In this document: positions 27,056-33,849 of the stretch, one piece after another | Layout: the number at the start of each line of letters is the position of its first letter | How positions within the stretch are numbered: position 1 is the first letter of the stretch | Assembly: GCF_014207095.1 (NCBI RefSeq) | Contig: NZ_JACHBG010000028.1 | Coordinates: 1 to 64,000 of the forward strand | Reading direction: 5' to 3' | DNA: 64,000 nucleotides | DNA from: Martinezella lusitana | GTDB taxonomy: Bacteria; Pseudomonadota; Alphaproteobacteria; Rhizobiales; Rhizobiaceae | Translations under genes and position numbers: made by a program | Notes under the pieces: model-generated | Told to the model about the DNA's origin: nothing | Databases searched by the model: none | The model's input: the letters and a program-made list of their open reading frames with translations, nothing else

Positions 27056-27511
27056 ACTTACCCCTTTGCGGAACTTTTGATGCCTCAATATCGGAGAGAT
27101 TCTGTAGAAGTCTCTGTCCGAGCTGAGATGTCGCAAACTAGAACCGGACTGTCTCGACCGGGCTAAGTCTGTGAACGGACGAGAGCATGTTGACCTTTCG
27201 GCATCTGAAGGCGGCCAATATTTCAATATTGCGGTGACTTATCTCGAGAATGGTCGAGGAAAAAGCGAGCTCATAATTTCAGCCTAGGTGCAATAACCTG
27301 CCGCAACGAGCACATCCCTGCGTCAACCGCCAAACGACATTTGCCTCGCCCATTCTCCTTCGTTCCTGCCCAAACATCTATGCTCAAACCTGATAAATCT
27401 CTGAATAACAAGGTGAAACCGCGGAAAAAAACGGCTGACAAGTTAGCTCCACCCACCATCGCGATCCGAGCCGCGTTATTCTCGCGGGTTGTCGATTGCG
27501 CCGTATGGGCA
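27056..27511. other. Gene-free stretch downstream of repC
   Basis: About 456 bp between repC and the nuclease-like gene, with no convincing gene. It holds one copy (27424-27442) of a 19-bp direct repeat shared with the repA-repB junction. Repeats near the end of a repABC operon are often parS-like, but I found no canonical GTTnnnnGCnnnnAAC. Confidence 0.5.
27424..27442 (+). repeat. 19-bp direct repeat, copy downstream of repC
   Basis: gaaaaaaacggctgacaag at 27424-27442 is repeated exactly and in the same direction at 29970-29988, just before the repA 3' end. On the minus strand each reads AGCCGTTTTTTT. They bracket repB-repC. Confidence 0.7.
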
Positions 27512-28756
27512 TCAGGCAGTTTTTCGGTTACTGTCGCCACTCACCTTCATGAGAGCCATCAGCATAGGCCCGAGCGAAAACTCCCCGCGCTCCGAGCGCC
27601 TCGTCAGATCACGCAAATATCCACCGGCAGATGTTATGAAATTCGACCTCTCCAGAATGCAGGCGATCGCAACGGCGGCATTTTCCGGACCCATCGCATT
27701 GCAAGCCTCTTCATAGGCTGACGGGCTGACACCCAGCATCGAACGTACAACGACGGCAGCTTTCATTAATTCTCGCCAGTGCTCAATGCGGCCGCCAGGG
27801 CCGTAGTCCGCGATCTGCGGGCAGGCGCGTAAAACCATTCCGAGCGGAAACGCTTTGATTGGTTCAGGCTTCGCCTTCGCCCTTTTAGGCGACATACTTG
27901 TCGGCCGAATATCTGCCACTGCGCTCTCGGCCCGCTCTTTTTCAGAGCCAGGTTCAAGTTCATTAATGGATTCGGTATTTGAATTCTGTATGTGGCAGGC
28001 ATTCTGACCGGCATTGCCATGCATATTTTCAGTTTTTAGCTGCAGTTCCAAGATGTTGAGAACCTCTTCCCGCAGGAGTTCCATTTCATCAAGGGTGATC
28101 TCGACCTGCATCCGGTCCGGATGGCGTGGAAGGCGGGAAAGAATACCGATATACGCAGCTTCAACCCGCTCCCAGTTGCCTGTAACTCCCTCTTCCACAG
28201 CAGCCGAGATCAGCTTGCGCACATCACGACGGCAGATCGTGAGGGCTTCCTTCGCTCGACGGAAACGAACGCGTTCGGCGGCGACGTCCTGGGCCATCAG
28301 TGCGAGTTCCATGGCTCGGGCCAGCAGCGGTGTCAGGTCAAATCCGTAGGCCTGCTCGACCTCGCCATCGCGGTTACGATGCGCGTACCGTTTGCCATTA
28401 GGGCTGTCGCGCCGCAGAATAAGGCCTGCATCGACAAGCGCCGCGAGTTGTCGGCGCAATGTCGTCTCGGTGATCCCGTGGGCCCGCACGGATAGCTGGG
28501 CGTTGGATGGGAAAACTACCAACCCGTGGCTAGGATCGAGCTCCGCATGAGGGTGAAAGGTCAGCAGGGCATCAAGGACGGCAAGTGCCCGGTCCTGGAT
28601 TCCCAGGCGTTCCCGTGCCTGACACACGTCACGAAACACCTTCCACTTTTCGATACGCGTGCCAGGCTGCGGATTCTCGATCGCCATCTGTCCTCGTACC
28701 AGGGCGAGCGACATCGGCCGCCGCCCAAAGGGCGTCGTCACATGTCCCGTCTGCAT
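27512..28756 (-). CDS. repC: Replication initiator RepC
   Basis: 414 residues. The N-terminus (VTTPFGRRPMSLALVRGQM) is the RepC hallmark, followed by winged-helix DNA-binding segments (TETTLRRQLAALVDAGLILRR) and the conserved C-terminal block (EACNAMGPENAAVAIACILERSN...AGGYLRDLTRR). RepC is the replication initiator, and in repABC plasmids oriV lies within its own coding sequence. Its expression is limited by the counter-transcribed RNA and by RepA/RepB repression of the operon promoter. It is third in the operon after a 156-bp gap. Confidence 0.96.
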   Translation of the reverse strand: MQTGHVTTPFGRRPMSLALVRGQMAIENPQPGTRIEKWKVFRDVCQARERLGIQDRALAVLDALLTFHPHAELDPSHGLVVFPSNAQLSVRAHGITETTLRRQLAALVDAGLILRRDSPNGKRYAHRNRDGEVEQAYGFDLTPLLARAMELALMAQDVAAERVRFRRAKEALTICRRDVRKLISAAVEEGVTGNWERVEAAYIGILSRLPRHPDRMQVEITLDEMELLREEVLNILELQLKTENMHGNAGQNACHIQNSNTESINELEPGSEKERAESAVADIRPTSMSPKRAKAKPEPIKAFPLGMVLRACPQIADYGPGGRIEHWRELMKAAVVVRSMLGVSPSAYEEACNAMGPENAAVAIACILERSNFITSAGGYLRDLTRRSERGEFSLGPMLMALMKVSGDSNRKTA

Positions 28757-28850
28757 TTTTCTTTCACCTTGCTTCAGGCAAAGGAAATCCGCTCACCAAA
28801 TCGGCGCCAAGACTCTTGACTGTGATTCCGGGAAATGCGATTCTCGATCC

Positions 28851-28906
28851 TGCTAGAGATGACGAGAGAGGCTTCCACGGTTCGCCGTTCGGGGGCCTTT
28901 TTCTTT
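28851..28906 (+). ncRNA. repE: Counter-transcribed RNA (RepE) controlling repC
   Basis: The repB-repC gap holds a plus-strand unit opposite to repABC: a -35-like TTGACT (28816-28821), 17 bp, a weak -10 GATTCT (28839-28844), then about 56 nt ending in a hairpin plus T tract. Length and position match the small antisense RNAs of repABC plasmids that lower RepC translation and act in incompatibility. The start is estimated from the promoter, so it is uncertain by several bases. Confidence 0.75.
28870..28906 (+). terminator. Intrinsic terminator of the repE RNA
   Basis: GGCTTCC (28870-28876) pairs with GGGGGCC (28891-28897) through two G-U pairs. An inner ACGG-TTCG-CCGT stem-loop stabilises it, followed by TTTTTCTTTT. 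The opposite strand has no T tract, so it acts on the plus-strand RNA. Confidence 0.82.
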
Positions 28907-28912
28907 TGCGGT

Positions 28913-29908
28913 TCAGTCTCCGTCTGTTTCGGTTTTCGATCCTTTGTACTCTTCGTACAAACGACTCATGTGCGAAGACAGCCATTCACTGAAGGGCCGC
29001 GCTTCAACATTCGTAAGCTCGATAGCAACTTTCTTTGCCTTCGAATTCATCACCACGTTCAGGGAACGATCGTCCGACGTCCAGTCCCGGACGGGGACGT
29101 CTGCCTTCGGCTTCTTCGCGGCTGACTTCGACTTGTATCGCTTCAGGTAGTTGTGGAGCGCATCGAAACGTTCGCTTTCAGAAAGCTTCTGGAGCTCGCC
29201 GGATTTCGAATACTCCAGGGCCACCTTTGACAGGGCAGGGGCAAGCACCAGCTGGCGAAGGCTCAGCCACCGGTCTCGCCCGATTTTCTTGGATGCGCCG
29301 AGCGCCGTGATAACTGCTGCCGGCACGGTTTCAACGACTGCCAGCATCTTGGAGAGCATCGCTTCATCTACGGCGAGCGATGATCGGACCACGTCCTTCG
29401 TCATTCCAGACGCAATCAGGTTCTGAGCGAAGTATGCGCGCTCTATGAACGACAGGTTTGAACGGGCCGCGTTTTCCTGCCCCTGCACAATCGCCGAAGT
29501 CGCGTCGTCGAGCTTTTTGACGATTGCTTTAACTGGAACTCCAAGCTCAAGTGCGACCCGCAGGCGACGATGCCCGAACACGACCATGTATCGCTTGGCA
29601 TCTGTCGAGCTAGGCCGGACAAGGATAGGTGTCGTCTGTCCTGCTTCCTTGATCGCCTGGAGCAACTCCTCGAATTCCTCTCCATCGTCAGACAGGCGGT
29701 CGGCAACGAAGGATACGTCGATGAGTCGCGGATCAAGATCAACGATCACCTCGCCTTCCATAAGCTTCTTGGTGTTCTCGGCCATGTCCTCAATGGAGCG
29801 GACAACAGTCTTGGCCGCTCCCGTCATACCGTAGCCCGGTTTGGTCGGAGTTTGGTTTGCCGAAATCGCCGCAAGATCAAGTTTCGCAAACGGATTTTCA
29901 CGAGACAT
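28913..29908 (-). CDS. repB: Partition protein RepB (ParB family)
   Basis: 331 residues. The ParB N-terminal domain includes the GQTTPILVRP and FGHRRLRVALELG nucleotide-binding motifs, with NAARSNLSFIERAYFAQ and a helix-turn-helix (MTKDVVRSSLAVDEAMLSKML) after it. It binds parS-like sites, spreads, and works with RepA to segregate the plasmid; it also helps repress the operon. It is separated from repA by 84 bp that contain a palindromic candidate site. Confidence 0.95.
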   Translation of the reverse strand: MSRENPFAKLDLAAISANQTPTKPGYGMTGAAKTVVRSIEDMAENTKKLMEGEVIVDLDPRLIDVSFVADRLSDDGEEFEELLQAIKEAGQTTPILVRPSSTDAKRYMVVFGHRRLRVALELGVPVKAIVKKLDDATSAIVQGQENAARSNLSFIERAYFAQNLIASGMTKDVVRSSLAVDEAMLSKMLAVVETVPAAVITALGASKKIGRDRWLSLRQLVLAPALSKVALEYSKSGELQKLSESERFDALHNYLKRYKSKSAAKKPKADVPVRDWTSDDRSLNVVMNSKAKKVAIELTNVEARPFSEWLSSHMSRLYEEYKGSKTETDGD

Positions 29909-29925
29909 GACTGCCCCCCGATCGT

Positions 29926-29944
29926 GTTGTCAAAGGCGACAAAC
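29926..29944. promoter_or_regulatory. Candidate RepB-binding palindrome in repA-repB gap
   Basis: TTGTC (29927-29931) and GACAA (29938-29942) form an inverted repeat with a 6-nt centre inside GTTGTCaaaggcGACAAAC. In the octopine Ti plasmid RepB binds sites in this same gap. It does not match the canonical GTTnnnnGCnnnnAAC exactly, so the call is tentative. Confidence 0.4.
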
Positions 29945-29969
29945 TATTGAATGCACTATGCAAAATGTC

Positions 29970-29988
29970 GAAAAAAACGGCTGACAAG
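29970..29988 (+). repeat. 19-bp direct repeat, copy in repA-repB gap
   Basis: Exact match of the copy at 27424-27442. It lies 5 bp past the repA stop. On the repABC strand it ends in a T tract, so it could be a partial terminator or a protein-binding site. Confidence 0.7.
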
Positions 29989-29992
29989 GTCA

Positions 29993-31183
29993 TCATTTTC
30001 GCCCCCAGACACCGTGGATGAGCTCAACGATCTCCGAATTGGCCGCATTCAGGCTCTCCATAGCCCTGTCGTAAGTCGCGCGGACGAATTCGCCCCGCTC
30101 GACCTCGTACAAAGTCTGCTTCTTGATCGAAGCATCGGAAATCGCGGTCGACTTCAGCACGTGGTTTCTCAGCATCTGCTGGGCAAACATTGACTGCATA
30201 AACCCGACCATCTGAGCCTGCGGAATGTCCGTCGGTTCAAATCGCGTGATCAGATATCTGAACCATTGAACGCGCATCTCGGCGCCGGCCTCGGCGACCG
30301 GCCCCATGATCCCGCCAAGCATCATAAGGAACTGGCTCATCGACATTATGTCCAGCATCTGAGGATGGATGGTGATGAGGATCCCGGTCGACGCCATCAG
30401 CGCTGTGATCGTTAGGTAGCCAAGCTGAGGCGGGCAATCGATAACGACCACATCATACTTGTCTTCAACCTGCTTGAGAGCGCTGGCGATCCGCATGTAG
30501 AACAGTCTGCCGTCTTCACCCTTCTTGGAAGAAATTGCGAGCGGCACGTCATATTCGTATTCTTGGAGAACCAGGTTTGCCGGCACGACGTCAAGCCCCG
30601 GAATGTTGGTCGGCTGGATGACGTCGCTGATTGACTTGCGCTCGTCATCAAAGCGGAGGGCCTCGTAGAGAGACGCCGTATCATCAAGCTCAGGCTGGAT
30701 CCCGAAGAGGGAAGTGAGTGATGCCTGGGGATCGAGGTCCACCGCGAGCACGCGGTGGCCGGTGAGGGCGAGATATTGAGCCAGATGTGCGGCCGTTGTG
30801 GTCTTGCCGCTGCCACCTTTGAAGTTGACGACCGACACGACCTGCATCGGCTCGCCCTCCCGGCGCTTGGGGACATAAAATCTCTTGTCGGATTTCTTGT
30901 TGGCCTCAAGATAATCACGAAGCTGTAGCATCTGGTCAGCCGTGTAGTATCGGCGTCCACCAATCGACTCGATCTCCGGACCTTTTCCGTCAGCGTGAAG
31001 CTGCCTGAGATGAGTCTGCGTTACGCCGATGAAGTCAGCAACCTCCGCAAGCTGGAATTTGCGCAGGCCCTTGCGGGCGTCAGGCGGGTACTGCTGGCTG
31101 CGCAACATGTGCAACGCACTTGAGATCTTCGACCCCTGATGGGCGATCTCGATATCAAATCTGTTGGCCAACATATTGCTCAT
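29993..31183 (-). CDS. repA: Partition ATPase RepA (ParA family)
   Basis: 396 residues. The N-terminal winged-helix region (LAEVADFIGVTQTHLRQLHADG) binds the operon promoter. The deviant Walker A KGGSGKTTTAAHL, Walker A' VLAVDLDPQASL and Walker B VVIDCPPQLGYL are typical of ParA ATPases. RepA with RepB partitions the plasmid and represses repABC. A tra box and an inverted repeat lie in the 366-bp gap to traI, so TraR may raise transcription, as in Ti plasmids. Confidence 0.96.
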   Translation of the reverse strand: MSNMLANRFDIEIAHQGSKISSALHMLRSQQYPPDARKGLRKFQLAEVADFIGVTQTHLRQLHADGKGPEIESIGGRRYYTADQMLQLRDYLEANKKSDKRFYVPKRREGEPMQVVSVVNFKGGSGKTTTAAHLAQYLALTGHRVLAVDLDPQASLTSLFGIQPELDDTASLYEALRFDDERKSISDVIQPTNIPGLDVVPANLVLQEYEYDVPLAISSKKGEDGRLFYMRIASALKQVEDKYDVVVIDCPPQLGYLTITALMASTGILITIHPQMLDIMSMSQFLMMLGGIMGPVAEAGAEMRVQWFRYLITRFEPTDIPQAQMVGFMQSMFAQQMLRNHVLKSTAISDASIKKQTLYEVERGEFVRATYDRAMESLNAANSEIVELIHGVWGRK

Positions 31184-31287
31184 TTCGCGAAGTATTTCCC
31201 GGACGTCGTCACTTTCGAAAAAATGGCTAGAACGCCATCATTTGCGAAACTATCTCCCGATTCCCAGCGAGTCGCAAGACATTTAAG

Positions 31288-31304
31288 GTTAACAAGAAGT
31301 TAAC
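31288..31304. promoter_or_regulatory. GTTAAC-N5-GTTAAC repeat upstream of repA
   Basis: Two self-complementary GTTAAC hexamers (31288-31293 and 31299-31304) about 105 bp upstream of repA. A candidate RepA or host-factor operator at the repABC promoter. No direct family match is known to me. Confidence 0.45.
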
Positions 31305-31472
31305 GCCTTCTCTTCGAATTTTGCGGTCACTTCGATTCATGCATACAGTTCCATGACTTAGGCGAACTAACTTGGCTCGTGATGCCTAGCCCAAAAACGC
31401 AGCCAAGGTTGTTGATCCACACTTCAATCATTTCATTGGCCGGCACTAAACCCCGATTCGATGCCGACGCGT

Positions 31473-31490
31473 AGGTGCAGATCTGCATAT
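31473..31490. promoter_or_regulatory. tra box between repA and traI
   Basis: AGGTGCAGATCTGCATAT matches the Ti-plasmid tra box consensus ATGTGCAGATCTGCACAT at 16 of 18 positions, including the full palindromic core. It is centred 68 bp upstream of the traI ATG and about 300 bp upstream of repA. TraR-AHL bound here should activate traI-trb and, by analogy with pTiR10, repABC. An A/T-rich stretch follows the box towards traI. Confidence 0.9.
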
Positions 31491-31549
31491 AGCCACACAC
31501 GATTCGTGATGATTTTTGTGTGCCCGGGTTCGATTCTCGGAGTGGAAGC

Positions 31550-32188
31550 ATGCACATCACAGTCGTTTCGCCGGATCGCTATGGGCAGCATCTTGGCTTG
31601 CTGGCGCAAATGCATCGGCTTCGCGCCAAGGTCTTCGGATTGCGCATGGGCTGGGAGGTCTCCGTCAAAAACGGGGAGGAGCGCGATCGCTACGATGCGT
31701 TCGGGCCGTCCTACGTCCTGGCCGTTAACGACGACCATCGGGTTATAGGCTGCGCCCGTCTTCTCCCTGCCATGGGTCCGACCATGCTCTCGGACATGTT
31801 TCCACACCTGCTCGCGAACGGATCTCTCGCCGCACATCCCGCGATGATCGAAAGCTCCCGGTTCTGCGTCGACACGGCGCTGGACGCGAGGAGGGGAGGC
31901 GGCCAACTCCACCTTGCCACGCTCACCATGTTTGCCGGCATCGTCGAGTGGTCGATGGCAAACGGCTACCGCGAGATCGTGACGGGAACCGATCTCCGCA
32001 TCGAGCGCATCTTCAAGCGCGCCGGCTGGCCGATGACCCGCTTGGGTGAGCCTACGCCCCTTGGCGACACGCAAGCGGTGGCCGGAAGCTTGCCTGCGGA
32101 TCAGGGTAGCTTCGACCGGCTGCGGCCCATCGGATACCGCTCGGACATCGTTCCGACAGAGAGTGCCGCGACGCGGAGAGTGGTGTGA
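31550..32188 (+). CDS. traI: N-acyl-homoserine lactone synthase TraI
   Basis: 212 residues from ATG 31550 (upstream GAGTGGA). LuxI-family landmarks: RAKVFGLRMGWEV near the N-terminus, then DRYDAFGPSYVL, GCARLLPAMGPTML and SSRFCVD. It makes an acyl-HSL signal, most likely an oxo-C8 type as in Ti plasmids, but chain length is not readable here. It is the first gene of the trb operon, and its stop overlaps the trbB GTG start. Confidence 0.95.
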   Translation: MHITVVSPDRYGQHLGLLAQMHRLRAKVFGLRMGWEVSVKNGEERDRYDAFGPSYVLAVNDDHRVIGCARLLPAMGPTMLSDMFPHLLANGSLAAHPAMIESSRFCVDTALDARRGGGQLHLATLTMFAGIVEWSMANGYREIVTGTDLRIERIFKRAGWPMTRLGEPTPLGDTQAVAGSLPADQGSFDRLRPIGYRSDIVPTESAATRRVV

Positions 32189-33156
32189 CCCAGTTGCTCT
32201 CCCATTCCCGCCTCGTGCGCAAACTCCAGGATGCGCTCGGCGACCGCCTGTGTGTCGCGCTCGATGATGCCAGCGTCGTCGAAATCATGTTGAACCCGGA
32301 TGGCCGCCTGTTCATCGAGCGGCTAGGCCACGGGGTTGCACCGGCCGGCGAGATGACCTCGGCGGCGGCTGAAGTCATCATCGGCAGTGTTGCCCATGCT
32401 TTGCAGTCGGAAGCCGATCACGAGCAGCCGATCATATCGGGCGAGCTGCCGATCGGCGGCCATCGTTTCGAGGGCCTGCTTCCACCGGTTGTCTCCGCAC
32501 CGACCTTCACCATTCGTCGCCGCGCCTCGCGCCTCATCCCCCTCAACGACTACGTCAAGGCCAAGGTGATGACCGAAGCGCAGGTCTCTGTGCTCCGGAG
32601 CGCCATCGCCAACCGTCTGAACATAGTCATCTCCGGCGGCACGGGGTCGGGCAAGACGACGCTCGCCAACGCCGTCATCGCCGAGATCGTCGCGACAGCG
32701 CCAGAGGATCGCATGGTGATCCTCGAGGACACGGCCGAGATCCAGTGCGCCGCCGAAAATGCCGTCGCGCTGCACACCAGCGATAGCGTCGACATGGCGA
32801 GGCTTCTCAAGAGCACGATGCGCCTGCGGCCCGACCGCATCATTGTCGGCGAAGTCCGCGATGGCGCGGCCCTAACCTTACTGAAAGCTTGGAATACCGG
32901 CCATCCCGGCGGTGTGACGACAGTGCATTCGAACACCGCCATGTCCGCCTTGCGCCGTCTCGAGCAACTGACGTCGGAGGCAAGCCAGCAGCCGATGCAC
33001 GAGGTAATCGGCGAAGCCGTCGATCTCGTCGTGTCGATCGAGCGAACGGGTCGCGGCCGGCGTGTGCGCGATGTCATCAACGTCGAAGGCTTCAAAGGCG
33101 GAGCCTATCAGACTGAACACTATGCCCAGATCGATGAGGATAGCCATGCAGCCTAA
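32185..33156 (+). CDS. trbB: Conjugal transfer ATPase TrbB
   Basis: 323 residues from GTG 32185. The VirB11-type hexameric ATPase core shows Walker A SGGTGSGKTTLAN and Walker B/ASP-box region MVILEDTAEIQC, followed by RLRPDRIIVGEVRDGAALTLLKAWNTGHPGG. It powers pilus assembly or substrate passage at the inner membrane of the mating-pair system. It overlaps both neighbours (traI by 4 bp; trbC by about 11 bp). Confidence 0.95.
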   Translation: MTQLLSHSRLVRKLQDALGDRLCVALDDASVVEIMLNPDGRLFIERLGHGVAPAGEMTSAAAEVIIGSVAHALQSEADHEQPIISGELPIGGHRFEGLLPPVVSAPTFTIRRRASRLIPLNDYVKAKVMTEAQVSVLRSAIANRLNIVISGGTGSGKTTLANAVIAEIVATAPEDRMVILEDTAEIQCAAENAVALHTSDSVDMARLLKSTMRLRPDRIIVGEVRDGAALTLLKAWNTGHPGGVTTVHSNTAMSALRRLEQLTSEASQQPMHEVIGEAVDLVVSIERTGRGRRVRDVINVEGFKGGAYQTEHYAQIDEDSHAA

Positions 33157-33547
33157 GCATCATCATACACTTGTCCGCGCTGCCGCCTTGATTGGAGTGA
33201 TCGTTGCCTCGCCGGCCATCGCCTCGTCGGGCGGCGGTGGACTGCCGTGGGAGTCACCGTTGCAGCAGATCCAGCAATCGATCACAGGACCGGTGGCCGG
33301 GTTCATTGCGTTGGCAGCCGTGGCGATCGCCGGCGGCATGCTGATATTCGGCGGCGAGCTCAACGATTTCGCGCGACGGCTTTGCTATATCGCTTTAGTC
33401 GGCGGCGTCCTGTTAGGCGCGACCCAGATTGTCGGCCTGTTCGGCGCCACCGGCGCCACGATAGGCGGGATCGAGCCAAAGGTTCAGGTCCACGCCATCG
33501 CACAGTCTGCCTTCACTTCGCGGGCAGGGGAGGGGGCTCGTGGCTGA
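33146..33547 (+). CDS. trbC: Pilin-like protein TrbC
   Basis: 133 residues from ATG 33146, with GAGG upstream; ATG 33134 is an alternative. A signal segment (VRAAALIGVIVASPAIASS) precedes two hydrophobic helices (GFIALAAVAIAGGMLIFG and LCYIALVGGVLLGATQIV). This is the VirB2/TrbC propilin pattern; maturation by TraF-type peptidase, encoded at 62.8 kb, is known for RP4 TrbC. Confidence 0.92.
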   Translation: MQPKHHHTLVRAAALIGVIVASPAIASSGGGGLPWESPLQQIQQSITGPVAGFIALAAVAIAGGMLIFGGELNDFARRLCYIALVGGVLLGATQIVGLFGATGATIGGIEPKVQVHAIAQSAFTSRAGEGARG

Positions 33548-33839
33548 CACCGGCTCCAGTCTTTCGCGTTCGCGGATCCATCGAGCTCTCTCGCGGCCCA
33601 ACCTGCTGATGGGCGCCGATCGGGAACTAGTCCTCCTGAGTGGCCTTGCGGCCATCATCCTGATCTTCGTCGTGCTCACCTGGTATGCGGCGATCTTCGG
33701 CTTGGCGCTCTGGCTCGTCGCCATTGCCGCCCTTCGGATGATGGCGAAATCCGATCCGCTAATGCGGCGCGTCTATCTTCGCCACGTCTCGTACAAATCG
33801 TCGTACCGGGCGACCTCCACTCCCTGGCGTCGTTACTGA
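33540..33839 (+). CDS. trbD: Conjugal transfer protein TrbD (VirB3-like)
   Basis: 99 residues from GTG 33540 overlapping the trbC end. A hydrophobic hairpin (LVLLSGLAAIILIFVVLTWYAAIFGLALWLVAIAALRMM) follows a soluble N-terminal 35 residues. VirB3-type proteins sit in the inner membrane next to the TrbE ATPase, encoded 10 bp downstream. Confidence 0.92.
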   Translation: MADTGSSLSRSRIHRALSRPNLLMGADRELVLLSGLAAIILIFVVLTWYAAIFGLALWLVAIAALRMMAKSDPLMRRVYLRHVSYKSSYRATSTPWRRY

Positions 33840-33849
33840 GGGATATGCC

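Noticed and set aside
31273..31310. GTTAAC repeats as a RepB parS
   Set aside because: They do not fit GTTnnnnGCnnnnAAC, and a RepA or other operator is as likely.
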